A DNA stretch of 64,000 nt. It comes from Veillonella dispar. Lineage in GTDB: Bacteria; Bacillota; Negativicutes; Veillonellales; Veillonellaceae. Positions 1 to 7,232 of this stretch are shown piece by piece. The position numbers were made by a program, and so were the translations under genes. The notes beneath the pieces are model-generated. The model did no database searches. It saw only the letters and a list, made by a program, of their open reading frames with translations, and was not told the origin of the DNA. The DNA is taken from assembly GCF_900637515.1 (NCBI RefSeq), contig NZ_LR134375.1:951952-1015951 (forward strand), given 5' to 3'. Numbering within the stretch: the first letter of the stretch is position 1; every line of letters begins with the position of its first letter.

Positions 1-966
1 ATGAGTCGTTACAGTCTTATTAAATGATACTGATTTTAGCAATTTATTTAAATAATGGGAATCATAAGGTACGCCGCCATCCGTAACGAAGATATAATTA
101 TCGTCGTTCTTATAATGCTGCATGATTTGCTTACGGCTATGATTAAGCTGTATAAACGTCGATAAGATATGTCGAGCACGTTTATTTAATTGCACTCTAC
201 GGACCGAGTATTCATTCTTAGGTGGTATCCTAAGCCCGTCTACCGTTAACGTAGCATTTACGTCAATATACTCATTTTTAGAATTGTAATCTTTGACGCG
301 TAATGCTCGCAACTCACCAATTCGTAATCCGGTTAATGCCTGGAATTCGAATAGGAGGGCGACACGTTGATTCTTCTTAGCAAGAGCCGTTAAGAAAGTC
401 TTTAATTCATCCTTCGTAAGGAACTTCTCACGAGCCTTAGTCATCTCTTCGGTAGTACGAGGCGGTCTCTTAAGAATAACGTCGTCGAGATACGATACGT
501 CATTAATATAACCCATACGCTTACCATACTTTAAGACTTGCTTTAGCACGGAATAAACACGCTTAACATAGTTAAAGCTTTTCTCCAATAAAACTTTATT
601 TAACATTCTTTGGATATAAATCGCTTTAAGATTAACGACTAGGATATCGCCTTCAATCCATCTTAAAAGTGCTTTAGCATGGTCTTCGATATTCTGCTGG
701 GTAGTCACCTTACGAAGTCCTTTATCGATAGTAACGAATTCATCGGTAAGATCTTTAATCGTGAGAGTTTTACTACTAACACTATTCGTTAGGATCTCGT
801 TAATTCTGTCGTTAAGAATACGTTGCATCTCTTTTTGTACGGCTTTAGTATTCTTAGTCGATGTAACACTAACTCGTTTGTTCTTGCCAGTTAGTGGATC
901 CTTATAGTTCTCTCCATAACGGTAGGAGATAGTACCGTTTTTTTGCCTACGTTCATCAATATACAT
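1..966 (-). CDS. int: Tyrosine recombinase integrase (3' part missing)
   Basis: Reads leftward from ATG at 964-966 and stays open to base 1 (322 codons visible). Residues 1-60 form an Arm-type N-terminal DNA-binding region, residues about 70-170 the core-binding domain, and the catalytic domain starts near 183. The first catalytic Arg is R215 in ALTGLRIGELR, and K250 is a candidate beta-hairpin Lys. The last visible residues, VTTH, fit the start of the HxLRHT box, so the second Arg and the nucleophilic Tyr lie outside the window. It should catalyse site-specific integration and excision. The stop codon and attL are not visible. Confidence 0.95.
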   Translation of the reverse strand, partial: MYIDERRQKNGTISYRYGENYKDPLTGKNKRVSVTSTKNTKAVQKEMQRILNDRINEILTNSVSSKTLTIKDLTDEFVTIDKGLRKVTTQQNIEDHAKALLRWIEGDILVVNLKAIYIQRMLNKVLLEKSFNYVKRVYSVLKQVLKYGKRMGYINDVSYLDDVILKRPPRTTEEMTKAREKFLTKDELKTFLTALAKKNQRVALLFEFQALTGLRIGELRALRVKDYNSKNEYIDVNATLTVDGLRIPPKNEYSVRRVQLNKRARHILSTFIQLNHSRKQIMQHYKNDDNYIFVTDGGVPYDSHYLNKLLKSVSFNKTVTTH

Positions 967-980
967 GTTTTATAATACTC

Positions 981-1373
981 CTATTGGCGTTTAAATGATG
1001 AGAGCATATTTAAGAGGGCCGTTAGCTGTTCCTCGGTCATATAACTCAAGATAATATTAATATCGTCGATCAACTCCTCACGTTCACGGTTGTCGATAAC
1101 GATCGTACAAGCATCTTTAACGGTATCGAAGTCAGTATGTAGTACATGGGCTAATGCTTCGATTAAATCGTTGGATACGGTCTTAACATAGCCATTCTCT
1201 AACATGGTGTAAGTAGTACGTTTATAAGAAGCTTTCTTAAGATCGAGGGGCGTGATACCTTTACCATTATCTAACAATTTCTTTCGCAAATAGTCTTGTA
1301 CACCGTCAGCTAATGCTTGATGGCTTAACTTATTCTGTTTTCTAAGGTTTTCTAATTTAATTAATTTAGGCAT
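981..1373 (-). CDS. XRE-like phage repressor
   Basis: A 130-residue protein just upstream of the integrase on the same strand, with an AGGAGGAC ribosome site before its ATG. Residues about 5-85 read as a helix-turn-helix of the XRE type, with an insertion between the first helices, and the C-terminal 45 residues are acidic and helical. It has no LexA-like peptidase part. Divergence from an excisionase-like gene across a symmetrical promoter pair suggests it is the lysogeny repressor or another switch protein. The role is inferred from position; the fold call rests on weak sequence similarity. Confidence 0.65.
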   Translation of the reverse strand: MPKLIKLENLRKQNKLSHQALADGVQDYLRKKLLDNGKGITPLDLKKASYKRTTYTMLENGYVKTVSNDLIEALAHVLHTDFDTVKDACTIVIDNREREELIDDINIILSYMTEEQLTALLNMLSSFKRQ

Positions 1374-1394
1374 ATTAATAGTCCTCCTAACTAT

Positions 1395-1423
1395 AGTATA
1401 ATTCAGATATAAATTAAAGTCAA
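1395..1423 (-). promoter_or_regulatory. Promoter of the repressor-integrase unit
   Basis: On the minus strand TTGACT (1423-1418) is followed after exactly 17 bp by TATACT (1400-1395). Both boxes are close to the sigma-70 consensus, and the unit sits about 20 bp before the repressor start codon. Confidence 0.75.
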
Positions 1424-1453
1424 TGACATGTATTGACTGTTCGCATATGTTCG
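1418..1453. promoter_or_regulatory. Symmetrical operator-like region of the lysogeny switch
   Basis: A perfect 7-bp inverted repeat, AGTCAAT (1418-1424) and ATTGACT (1432-1438), contains both -35 boxes. Next to it TGTTCG occurs twice (1438-1443 and 1448-1453), ten bases or one helical turn apart, inside the rightward promoter spacer. These are plausible repressor sites; binding is not shown by the sequence. Confidence 0.5.
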
Positions 1454-1461
1454 TGTATGAT
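1433..1461 (+). promoter_or_regulatory. Promoter of the excisionase-like gene
   Basis: TTGACT (1433-1438), a 17-bp spacer and TATGAT (1456-1461) form a strong sigma-70 type promoter pointing right. Its expected transcription start near 1468 argues against the ATG at 1470 and for the one at 1509 as the start of the next gene. Confidence 0.75.
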
Positions 1462-1508
1462 TATTATAGATGAATTGTAGATCAGTGTTAGTGTATTGTA
1501 GGTGCACC

Positions 1509-1715
1509 ATGACACAACAATATGCGAGTGTAACTGACTTAGCTAAGATTTTTGCTATTGGTAGGACAAAAGCTACTGAGTTAGTACATCAAATGGAGAC
1601 GGAGCCAGATTTTAAAGACAACGTTATCTCTTTTAGTCATAGAAAGAAAAACGTCAATATCGAGGCTTTCCGAGAGTTTTTAGTGACAAAGGTTAGCCGT
1701 CAATGGGTTAAATAA
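1509..1715 (+). CDS. Excisionase/Cro-like small helix-turn-helix protein
   Basis: A 68-residue protein. VTDLAKIFAIGRTKATELV reads as a HTH_17-type recognition unit and VNIEAFREFL as the short C-terminal helix common in excisionases and small phage DNA-binding proteins. A longer reading from 1470 exists, but the promoter would place the transcript start about there, and a weak TAGGTG ribosome site precedes 1509. As first rightward gene, it probably directs excision or acts against the repressor. Exact role unproven. Confidence 0.6.
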   Translation: MTQQYASVTDLAKIFAIGRTKATELVHQMETEPDFKDNVISFSHRKKNVNIEAFREFLVTKVSRQWVK

Positions 1716-1840
1716 TCGTTAGCTATGCATAAACAATATAACTATTAATGAATAACTCCATGACAAAGATGAGTAATATCTTATTGAATCGCAAATTAAG
1801 CGGTTAGAAGTTTTTAGTCAAATATAAAAGGATTAACATT

Positions 1841-2647
1841 ATGACATTACAACAACGAATTCAAGCAAAAACAACTTTGTACACTATTCTTAACAGAGAA
1901 TACATTAAAGGCCAAGGCCATGTATGGACAGTTAAAAACAATGAGACCGGCGCCGTTAGCCAAAAGAATACTCACGAGCTGACAGGCGGCACTGACACAG
2001 CGGCTAACGGTTACAAAAACAAAACTAATCGTCACGTTAAATCGACCGCTAAGTCCTTATCTCACGGCATGTCAAATACTAATTTCTATCGACAATGGAA
2101 ACAAATGAAGAACCGCTGTAATAATCCTTCTCAGCCTCAATATGAAAAGTATCATGCTAAAGGCTATGATCCAAGATGGGACGTATTTGAGAACTTCATG
2201 AGCGACATGTACGATACATACGAGGAAGGCCTTACAATCGACCGCATTGATGGTGAAAAAGGCTATTACCCAGATAATTGCCGATGGGCCGATAGAAATA
2301 CCCAACAACGCAACATGAAGAGTAACGTAAAAATCAACTGGTTCGGTACTGAAATGACTTTAGTTGAATTAGTCGAAAAGCACGGCTTAACAAATTACGG
2401 CATGTGTAACCAGGACTTAAGACGTTATCAAAGCATGGGCTTTAGCTTAGACATGGCGGCTGTTATGATGGTCTTAGGATTTGCATCTGGTGTACGATTA
2501 CTTAAAGGTAGTCCAAAGGCTAAAACTGTTAAAGCTGGTAAGGAACTATATGGAGATGTGTATGGCACATTAAGCGATCCATTGAGTCCAGACAATCTAG
2601 TGGCAATGTGCAGAACGTCGGAATTAGCCGACATGGAAGCGCTATAA
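1841..2647 (+). CDS. HNH-like phage protein with C-terminal DNA-binding segment
   Basis: A 268-residue protein preceded by AAAGGA. Residues about 74-160 match the widespread phage family that starts HGMSNT, continues with a Trp/Cys-containing segment (WKQMKNRC) and ends DRID..GYYPDNCRW; this resembles a degenerate HNH or homing-endonuclease core. Residues about 165-205 (FGTEMTLVELVEKHGL) look like the small helix-turn-helix that usually follows this core. The first 70 residues are not recognised. It stands alone between two intergenic stretches and ends in a terminator, so it may be a free-standing mobile or cargo gene. Nuclease activity is inference. Confidence 0.6.
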   Translation: MTLQQRIQAKTTLYTILNREYIKGQGHVWTVKNNETGAVSQKNTHELTGGTDTAANGYKNKTNRHVKSTAKSLSHGMSNTNFYRQWKQMKNRCNNPSQPQYEKYHAKGYDPRWDVFENFMSDMYDTYEEGLTIDRIDGEKGYYPDNCRWADRNTQQRNMKSNVKINWFGTEMTLVELVEKHGLTNYGMCNQDLRRYQSMGFSLDMAAVMMVLGFASGVRLLKGSPKAKTVKAGKELYGDVYGTLSDPLSPDNLVAMCRTSELADMEAL

Positions 2648-2660
2648 CAATAAGAATTAT

Positions 2661-2696
2661 CCTCTACCCGGGAGACTGGGTAGGGGGTATTTTTTT
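2661..2696 (+). terminator. Intrinsic terminator after the HNH-like gene
   Basis: Stem CTACCC (2664-2669) with GGGTAG (2678-2683), an 8-nt loop and flanking pairs, followed by a run of T at 2690-2696. Confidence 0.8.
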
Positions 2697-2770
2697 GCCC
2701 TAAAATAAGTTGGTACTGCAAGAATGTATAAATATATATCGATCGCCTATACCGATTAAAAATATAGCTT

Positions 2771-2860
2771 AGGATAAATTATACCTGGCCAATATCAAAA
2801 CTTCCGTATAGGGCCTTTAAATGAATTCTACGGCTATTCTTGCGTCGGATATATTCCTTA
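2771..2860 (+). repeat. Diverged 90-bp repeat, copy A
   Basis: Shares ATTATACCTGG, the following ATAT.AAAAC and a later GGCTATT with copy B at 3140, in the same order and nearly the same spacing. Similarity was judged by eye at roughly two thirds. Noncoding in both places. Confidence 0.6.
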
Positions 2861-3139
2861 ATTTGTAGTTAGGAAGTAAGCGCGGGCCGAGGTCGTCAGA
2901 CCGAGTTGTTAGGACTCTCTGTTAGTCGATATAAGGATGTTAATTAAAGCTCCTCTAAGACCAGCTACTATGTCTCTGGAGTATTTATATCTTAAACACA
3001 GTAGACGGCCCTTAGAGCGTGAATAACGAAGTTTTATAACTACTGTAGCGATGTAGGTATATGTGTAAGGGCGGCTTATTGTCTTTAGCATAATGACTTA
3101 ATTCATTTAAATCGCCTCTGAGAGAAGTTTTAGCTGTTG

Positions 3140-3230
3140 AGGATAGATTATACCTGGTCCATATTAAAACGCTGTTAACGGGGCTATAATTGATAAATTT
3201 GGCTATTGCTGGCTACGACATATATCTGAC
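3140..3230 (+). repeat. Diverged 90-bp repeat, copy B
   Basis: Second copy of the element at 2771, beginning AGGATAGATTATACCTGG and followed by ATATTAAAAC and GGCTATTGC. The copies lie 369 bp apart in direct orientation. Confidence 0.6.
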
Positions 3231-3904
3231 GTTGGTGGCTTTAAAACGCTGGAGCTGAAGAGATGTTTCAATGCTGTTAAGAAGGGCATATATGGCAAGA
3301 GTTTGAGAGGGGCCGCTATGGGAGCCTGGTATGTTTCTTAACATAGAACATCTGTTTGGTGTATGATCAAAGAGCGGCCGTTGGTACATATAACGTATTG
3401 TGTCCTGGCCGCCCTTTACGATATACAAGCTGCCGGGGCCTTTATTCTATTGGAGCATAGGACGCATGGCCTTTGACGATATGCTACAGAAACAGAAATG
3501 GCCGCCTCTGTCCATCCAATGTATATTCTCCATTATTATCAGCAGTGACAATAGACTATATCCTATGACAACAACTAATCAAGCTTCAGTAGTAGTCTTT
3601 GGCCATAGAATATTCTACAAGAGTTGATTTCAATTAAATAGAAGGGCCACAACCTGTCAAGGCTGATAAGGAACGATAGATGATATTCCACAACCTAATA
3701 CCGTTAAGAGCGCCGGCGATCTCTTCTCAATCATATATCTCTCATTAATAGCCTCTTAAGACATTTATATAACTTTAATCAAAAGAAATCACTTAAACAC
3801 ATCTCTTCAGCCAACTACATCTCCAACAATAAACATTCTTTACATCAACTTTATTTTTAACTCCTAACAGCCGCCCATAATACGATATTTACAGCTATTA
3901 ATAA

Positions 3905-3942
3905 CATTTTCCCACAATTTCCCCCTATGCTCCTAATATACT
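3905..3942 (+). promoter_or_regulatory. Shared promoter-like element, copy A
   Basis: Matches 8894-8931 without gaps at 29 of 38 positions by hand count, including TTCCC, AATTTCCCC and a -10-like TATACT at 3937-3942. No TTGACA-like box lies at the usual distance. It may be a promoter read by the phage sigma factor or by a phage activator; this is inference. Confidence 0.45.
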
Positions 3943-4053
3943 TAGTAGAAGGAACATTTCTTCTCAAAGAATATTTATTTTGACATGGTATATCTAAAAG
4001 CTATGGCAAAATTTATACTATAACTAAATATATTTTAACTGTTGCTATAACTT

Positions 4054-4082
4054 TTGACATATAAAATATACCTTGCTATAAC
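4054..4082 (+). promoter_or_regulatory. Strong sigma-70 type promoter in noncoding region
   Basis: TTGACA (4054-4059), 17-bp spacer, TATAAC (4077-4082). The repeated segment TTGCTATAACTT occurs around 4042 and 4074. No gene follows for about 800 bp, so the product may be a noncoding RNA ending in or beyond the hairpin at 4208-4251. Confidence 0.55.
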
Positions 4083-4207
4083 TTCAGGCTATACTATAAT
4101 TACAGCAAAAATCACAATATACTACTAAGAACATTTTTTCTGTAACGACATTTAAAAGCCTTAAAAACATAGTATATATCTGGTCTATATGTCGCTACGC
4201 TCCCCCT

Positions 4208-4251
4208 AATGAAACTAATTCGCTCACTGCGTTCGCTTCACTAGTTTCATT
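4208..4251. repeat. Long inverted repeat (hairpin)
   Basis: AATGAAACTA (4208-4217) and TAGTTTCATT (4242-4251) are perfect 10-bp arms around a 24-nt loop rich in CGCT/GCGTTCGC. It lacks a tight T run directly after the stem, so it is not a clear terminator. Confidence 0.6.
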
Positions 4252-4464
4252 TAATTTGAAGTCATTAAAAATATTTTTTGACAAAATACATTAACTTAAT
4301 ACGGCCATGAGTAATATATGTACGAGAAGTAAAAACACTTCCGAATGATATATTCGTTCGCGATGCTCACTTCATAATCATTCTACAGTGATCGTCACAC
4401 TCAAGCGTCAAGAATGCCGATGGACATAATTCATAAAATTAACAAAATTTAATATGTTGGCGAC

Positions 4465-4493
4465 TTGTATATGACGATATTATTTGATATAAT
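4465..4493 (+). promoter_or_regulatory. Likely promoter of the replication operon
   Basis: TTGTAT (4465-4470), 17-bp spacer and extended -10 TGATATAAT ending at 4493. Transcription would start near 4500, giving a leader of about 410 nt that contains both 189-bp modules before the initiator-like gene at 4911. Confidence 0.55.
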
Positions 4494-4630
4494 GTATTTA
4501 GAATAGTAAAAGCATCTTGAACATTAAAAACCAACTGAGTCAAAAATATCTCTTTAGTATACTTATAAGGTCTAAACACGAAAATTCACACAAAAGCCAG
4601 TTAAAATCTAGCTTTTCTCACGTTGGGCAC

Positions 4631-4648
4631 CTTATGCAAATGCATAAG
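4631..4648. repeat. Palindromic iteron 1
   Basis: CTTATGCAAATGCATAAG, dyad-symmetric around AAAT, followed by AAAAA. Confidence 0.85.
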
Positions 4649-4662
4649 AAAAAAATCAAAAC

Positions 4663-4680
4663 TTTATGCATTTGCATAAG
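4663..4680. repeat. Palindromic iteron 2
   Basis: TTATGCATTTGCATAA core starting at 4664, exactly 32 bp after the core of iteron 1, followed by AAAA. Confidence 0.85.
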
Positions 4681-4820
4681 AAAATTTAGAACAGTAAAAA
4701 CATAATACTGACTTAAAATTACAACATTATAATATTTACTCTTAAGATTACTTATAAGGAGATTTTTGTAAAAAACTTAACAAACCCAGTTAAAACCTGG
4801 CTTAGTCACCATTTACTACT

Positions 4821-4837
4821 TTATGCATTTGCATAAG
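4821..4837. repeat. Palindromic iteron 3
   Basis: TTATGCATTTGCATAAG in the second 189-bp module, followed by AAAA. Confidence 0.85.
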
Positions 4838-4852
4838 AAAATACTTTTAATA

Positions 4853-4869
4853 TTATGCATTTGCATAAG
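4853..4869. repeat. Palindromic iteron 4
   Basis: TTATGCATTTGCATAAG, again 32 bp after its partner, about three helical turns, and 42 bp before the start codon at 4911. Confidence 0.85.
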
Positions 4870-4910
4870 AAAATATAGTAGTCAAAATTATATTAACGAG
4901 GTAACAATAT

Positions 4911-5675
4911 ATGTCCAAAACAAAGAATTTTGATGACGACTTTTTTGAGAAAGCTCAAAATGAATATATTCCTGCCCTAGATGGTCCAGAGGCTCAAAAA
5001 CGGAAAGAGCTTGAAGAAGAAATTGAAGCTGATAATTCTAATGTTCAAGCCGATCGTTTTAAGAAAAAAATCGAACAAGCTCTAAGAGAGCGATATATTA
5101 AATTATTTAGTCCTAACGGAAAAATGATAAATCTTAATAATTTTAATAAAAGAACTTCTGACTTAGCTAAGAGAAGAAATCAATTATTAAGACTAGTGTG
5201 TGCATTCGCTATTGAAGAGCTTGCTAAATCTGGACGTAAAAGAGCTGATTTCGCATCGTTTAAAGCCGCGACAATAATGCTCGCCGGTTATGTTAATATC
5301 GATAATACTATTGTCGGAATAAGACAAAATGATTATCTTAACACCGATCAACTAAAAGAGCTTTTAGCAACAGAAGATTTTAATATGTCTAAATCAACAG
5401 CAGAACTATATATCCGTTGCGCTAAAAAAGCTAAAGTGTTAAAAAAAATAGGCAAAGGCAAAGATTGTCGATATATGTTAAATCCAGGAATTCATCTTAA
5501 TTCTTACTATACAAGAATTAGCACAGAAATATTTTTTGAATTTCCGGAAACATCAAGATTATATTTTAATATTGAACAATATTCTGACATAAAAAATATG
5601 ATCCAAAATGAAGCTATATTTACACCAGAAGAAAAGAAACGATTAGCGGAAGGAATAGCTTATGAACGAGAATAA
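4911..5675 (+). CDS. RepL-like winged-helix replication initiator candidate
   Basis: A 254-residue protein with a GAGGTAAC ribosome site. Residues 1-65 are acidic and charged. Residues about 155-200 look like a winged helix: MSKSTAELYIRCAKKAKVL, then KKIGKGK, then YMLNP (188-192). The pattern of helix, turn and Y(M)xNP is typical of RepL-type plasmid initiators and relatives. Four palindromes in a duplicated array lie immediately upstream, as for many initiators that bind and repress at their own origin. It heads a tight operon of small unknown genes. No other replication gene is visible in the prophage. It could instead be a plain transcription regulator. Confidence 0.5.
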   Translation: MSKTKNFDDDFFEKAQNEYIPALDGPEAQKRKELEEEIEADNSNVQADRFKKKIEQALRERYIKLFSPNGKMINLNNFNKRTSDLAKRRNQLLRLVCAFAIEELAKSGRKRADFASFKAATIMLAGYVNIDNTIVGIRQNDYLNTDQLKELLATEDFNMSKSTAELYIRCAKKAKVLKKIGKGKDCRYMLNPGIHLNSYYTRISTEIFFEFPETSRLYFNIEQYSDIKNMIQNEAIFTPEEKKRLAEGIAYERE

Positions 5676-5961
5676 GGAAATTATTAAAAAACAACTTGTA
5701 TATGCAGTAGAAGATTGTCAAATAATGGGAAATAACCTAACACCGTCGAAGCTAAGATTTATATTTGATGGCCTTATAAAAGATCTCTTATCAGATTTTA
5801 CAGTTATATATACTGCTATTATAGAAAATCCAGATGAAATGCAAGAATTATATGCTGCTTATATTAAAGTTAAAGATAATAATGGCATTACATATAAAGC
5901 TGGCTTAAGTCACGATGTAAATTGCGGTGCATACGTAACGATAGACGAGGTAAATGGTTAA
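5662..5961 (+). CDS. Small hypothetical protein of the replication operon
   Basis: A 99-residue acidic protein whose start overlaps the end of the preceding gene by 14 bp, indicating translational coupling. No family recognised; helical N-terminal half and a possible beta C-terminal half (GITYKAGLSHDVNCGAYVTI). Position suggests a helper in replication or its control. Confidence 0.7.
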   Translation: MNENKEIIKKQLVYAVEDCQIMGNNLTPSKLRFIFDGLIKDLLSDFTVIYTAIIENPDEMQELYAAYIKVKDNNGITYKAGLSHDVNCGAYVTIDEVNG

Positions 5962-6296
5962 TGACAGATAAAGAAATCAACAAAGAAAAACGATATGTGA
6001 TCAAAACAAAAGATAAAATTTCCAACGCTCTTATGAGAGAAAAATCTCTTTGGATTCATCATAAAAACTATCCATCTAAAGAAGCGCTAGAACAAGCTTT
6101 TAAAGATGATTTGCAAAAAACACTCAAAGGCTTAAACGTCGTCGATGCTTACATACTTCAAAATGAAAATGGTTTTTGTGAAGCATTCTTCGCAATCATT
6201 GAAGACGATAAATATCAATACCAGGCGGCACGATTACCTGGGAAATATGAAATTATGGCCGAAACGACTTTTGATTTTTTAAAGGTAAAGGACTAA
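5961..6296 (+). CDS. Small hypothetical protein of the replication operon
   Basis: A 111-residue lysine-rich protein. The ATG at 5961 is chosen because it overlaps the previous stop (TAATG) and has GAGGTAAA upstream; an in-frame start at 5922 lies deep inside the previous gene. No family recognised. Confidence 0.7.
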   Translation: MTDKEINKEKRYVIKTKDKISNALMREKSLWIHHKNYPSKEALEQAFKDDLQKTLKGLNVVDAYILQNENGFCEAFFAIIEDDKYQYQAARLPGKYEIMAETTFDFLKVKD

Positions 6297-6301
6297 TAAT
6301 T

Positions 6302-6691
6302 ATGGAACAAAAAACAGTTGCTTTTACAGAAAGTGCTCTATTAGAATTTTATGAAGGTATGGATACAATAAGATCCTTATTTATAGATCGAGAACATATT
6401 TACTACCTTCTAGATAACGATAGCCAATATAGCATTGAAGATAAGTTAAAACAGATCCTAAATAAGACACGTTTAAATATTAATTTACTGGGATTTAATA
6501 CAAAACAAAGAAAAAATGTAGTATTCGATGAAATGGAAATAGAAAACTTAAACATCTTCTTAAATCTTAATGATATCGATTATACTGTAACAATCAACGT
6601 AGGATTAACTGGTGATATTACAATGAGGACAAAACTTAATTTTAGCTTGCCGATGATGGAGAAAGTTAAAGCTTCACTAAATCTTAATTAA
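6302..6691 (+). CDS. Hypothetical protein
   Basis: A 129-residue protein five bases after the preceding stop, so in the same operon. Mixed alpha/beta, acidic, no signal peptide or membrane segment, no family recognised. Confidence 0.7.
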   Translation: MEQKTVAFTESALLEFYEGMDTIRSLFIDREHIYYLLDNDSQYSIEDKLKQILNKTRLNINLLGFNTKQRKNVVFDEMEIENLNIFLNLNDIDYTVTINVGLTGDITMRTKLNFSLPMMEKVKASLNLN

Positions 6692-6726
6692 CATTATTCA
6701 ATAATTATACAAAAACAGGTATTCAT

Positions 6727-7008
6727 ATGAGTAAGATTTTTGAACTTACAGACAAAGATTTTGAAGGGCTTTGGATGGCTTGTAAGTTTAATGGATATAC
6801 TCCGATACGAGCTATCGACAAATTGCTAACAATTAAAAAGATCGAGCATAAAAACCTAGATGCTAAGGTTCATCATCCTAGAGGATTGAATGGACGACAA
6901 GAGACGCAATATCAGTTTTATTATATAGATAAAGACAATAAAGAAGTTAATGTCTTAGCCGATAAGAGAGGATTTCGGGTAACGACAAACTTCTATAACA
7001 TAGATTGA
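6727..7008 (+). CDS. Hypothetical protein, last of the replication operon
   Basis: A 93-residue basic protein with alternating charged and aromatic residues in its second half (QETQYQFYYIDKDNKEVNVL). No family recognised. A terminator follows at 7117. Confidence 0.65.
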   Translation: MSKIFELTDKDFEGLWMACKFNGYTPIRAIDKLLTIKKIEHKNLDAKVHHPRGLNGRQETQYQFYYIDKDNKEVNVLADKRGFRVTTNFYNID

Positions 7009-7116
7009 TGAAACTTCATTAAAATTTCATCCTAGATATCGCTTAACGCCACTATACCGTGAGTAATATATCAATGAACGGCGAACAAGCGAAGACAATT
7101 TAATACACTGGATCGG

Positions 7117-7152
7117 GCGCCGAGAGCTTTACATACTCCGGCGCTCTTTTTA
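7117..7152 (+). terminator. Intrinsic terminator before the sigma factor gene
   Basis: GCGCCG (7117-7122) pairs with CGGCGC (7139-7144), extended by GAG/CTC across one bulged A, then TCTTTTTATTT. Confidence 0.85.
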
Positions 7153-7232
7153 TTTGCGCGGATGGCCGCCATTCATCATTCTTAACAGCTTTATCTATTA
7201 CATAACATAACACAAAGGACTTATATAACAAC

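Larger units (their letters stand above)
2700..4460. other. Long stretch without a credible gene
   Basis: Reading all frames I find only short frames without ribosome sites or recognisable protein character. The left half (to about 3700) is less AT-rich, carries a diverged repeat pair, a GCCCTTA/TAAGGGC inverted repeat (3008-3014, 3066-3072) and several GGCCGC motifs. The right half is very AT-rich with promoter-like sequences and a long hairpin. It may be decayed phage genes, a structured RNA region or part of the replication origin; the sequence does not decide. Confidence 0.6.
4561..4879 (+). repeat. 189-bp tandem duplication with palindromic iterons
   Basis: Three landmarks recur exactly 189 bp apart: ACTTATAAGG (4561 and 4750), the CCAG of a small CCAGTTAAAA hairpin (4597 and 4786) and the palindrome core TTATGC (4632 and 4821). 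The segments between have diverged, so the duplication is old but its spacing is kept. It sits directly upstream of the initiator-like gene. Candidate functions are origin iterons, autorepression sites or a regulatory leader. Confidence 0.8.

Noticed and set aside
1470-1508. Upstream start for the excisionase-like gene
   Set aside because: The ATG at 1470 would lie at about the transcription start of a good promoter and adds 13 residues with no family character; 1509 has a ribosome site.
2909-3428. Short minus-strand frames in the gap after the HNH-like gene
   Set aside because: No ribosome sites, odd composition (many Tyr, Ile, Arg without pattern) and no recognisable motifs.
3400-3627. 75-residue plus-strand frame in the noncoding stretch
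   Set aside because: No ribosome site, and the translation shows no domain-like pattern.
4517-4705. 62-residue frame before the replication operon
   Set aside because: It runs through the palindromic iterons, which dictate its Lys/Cys/Ile-rich C terminus; no ribosome site.
4631-4869. CRISPR-like array
   Set aside because: The repeats are short palindromes in two pairs with unequal gaps (32, 157, 32 bp) and there are no cas genes.
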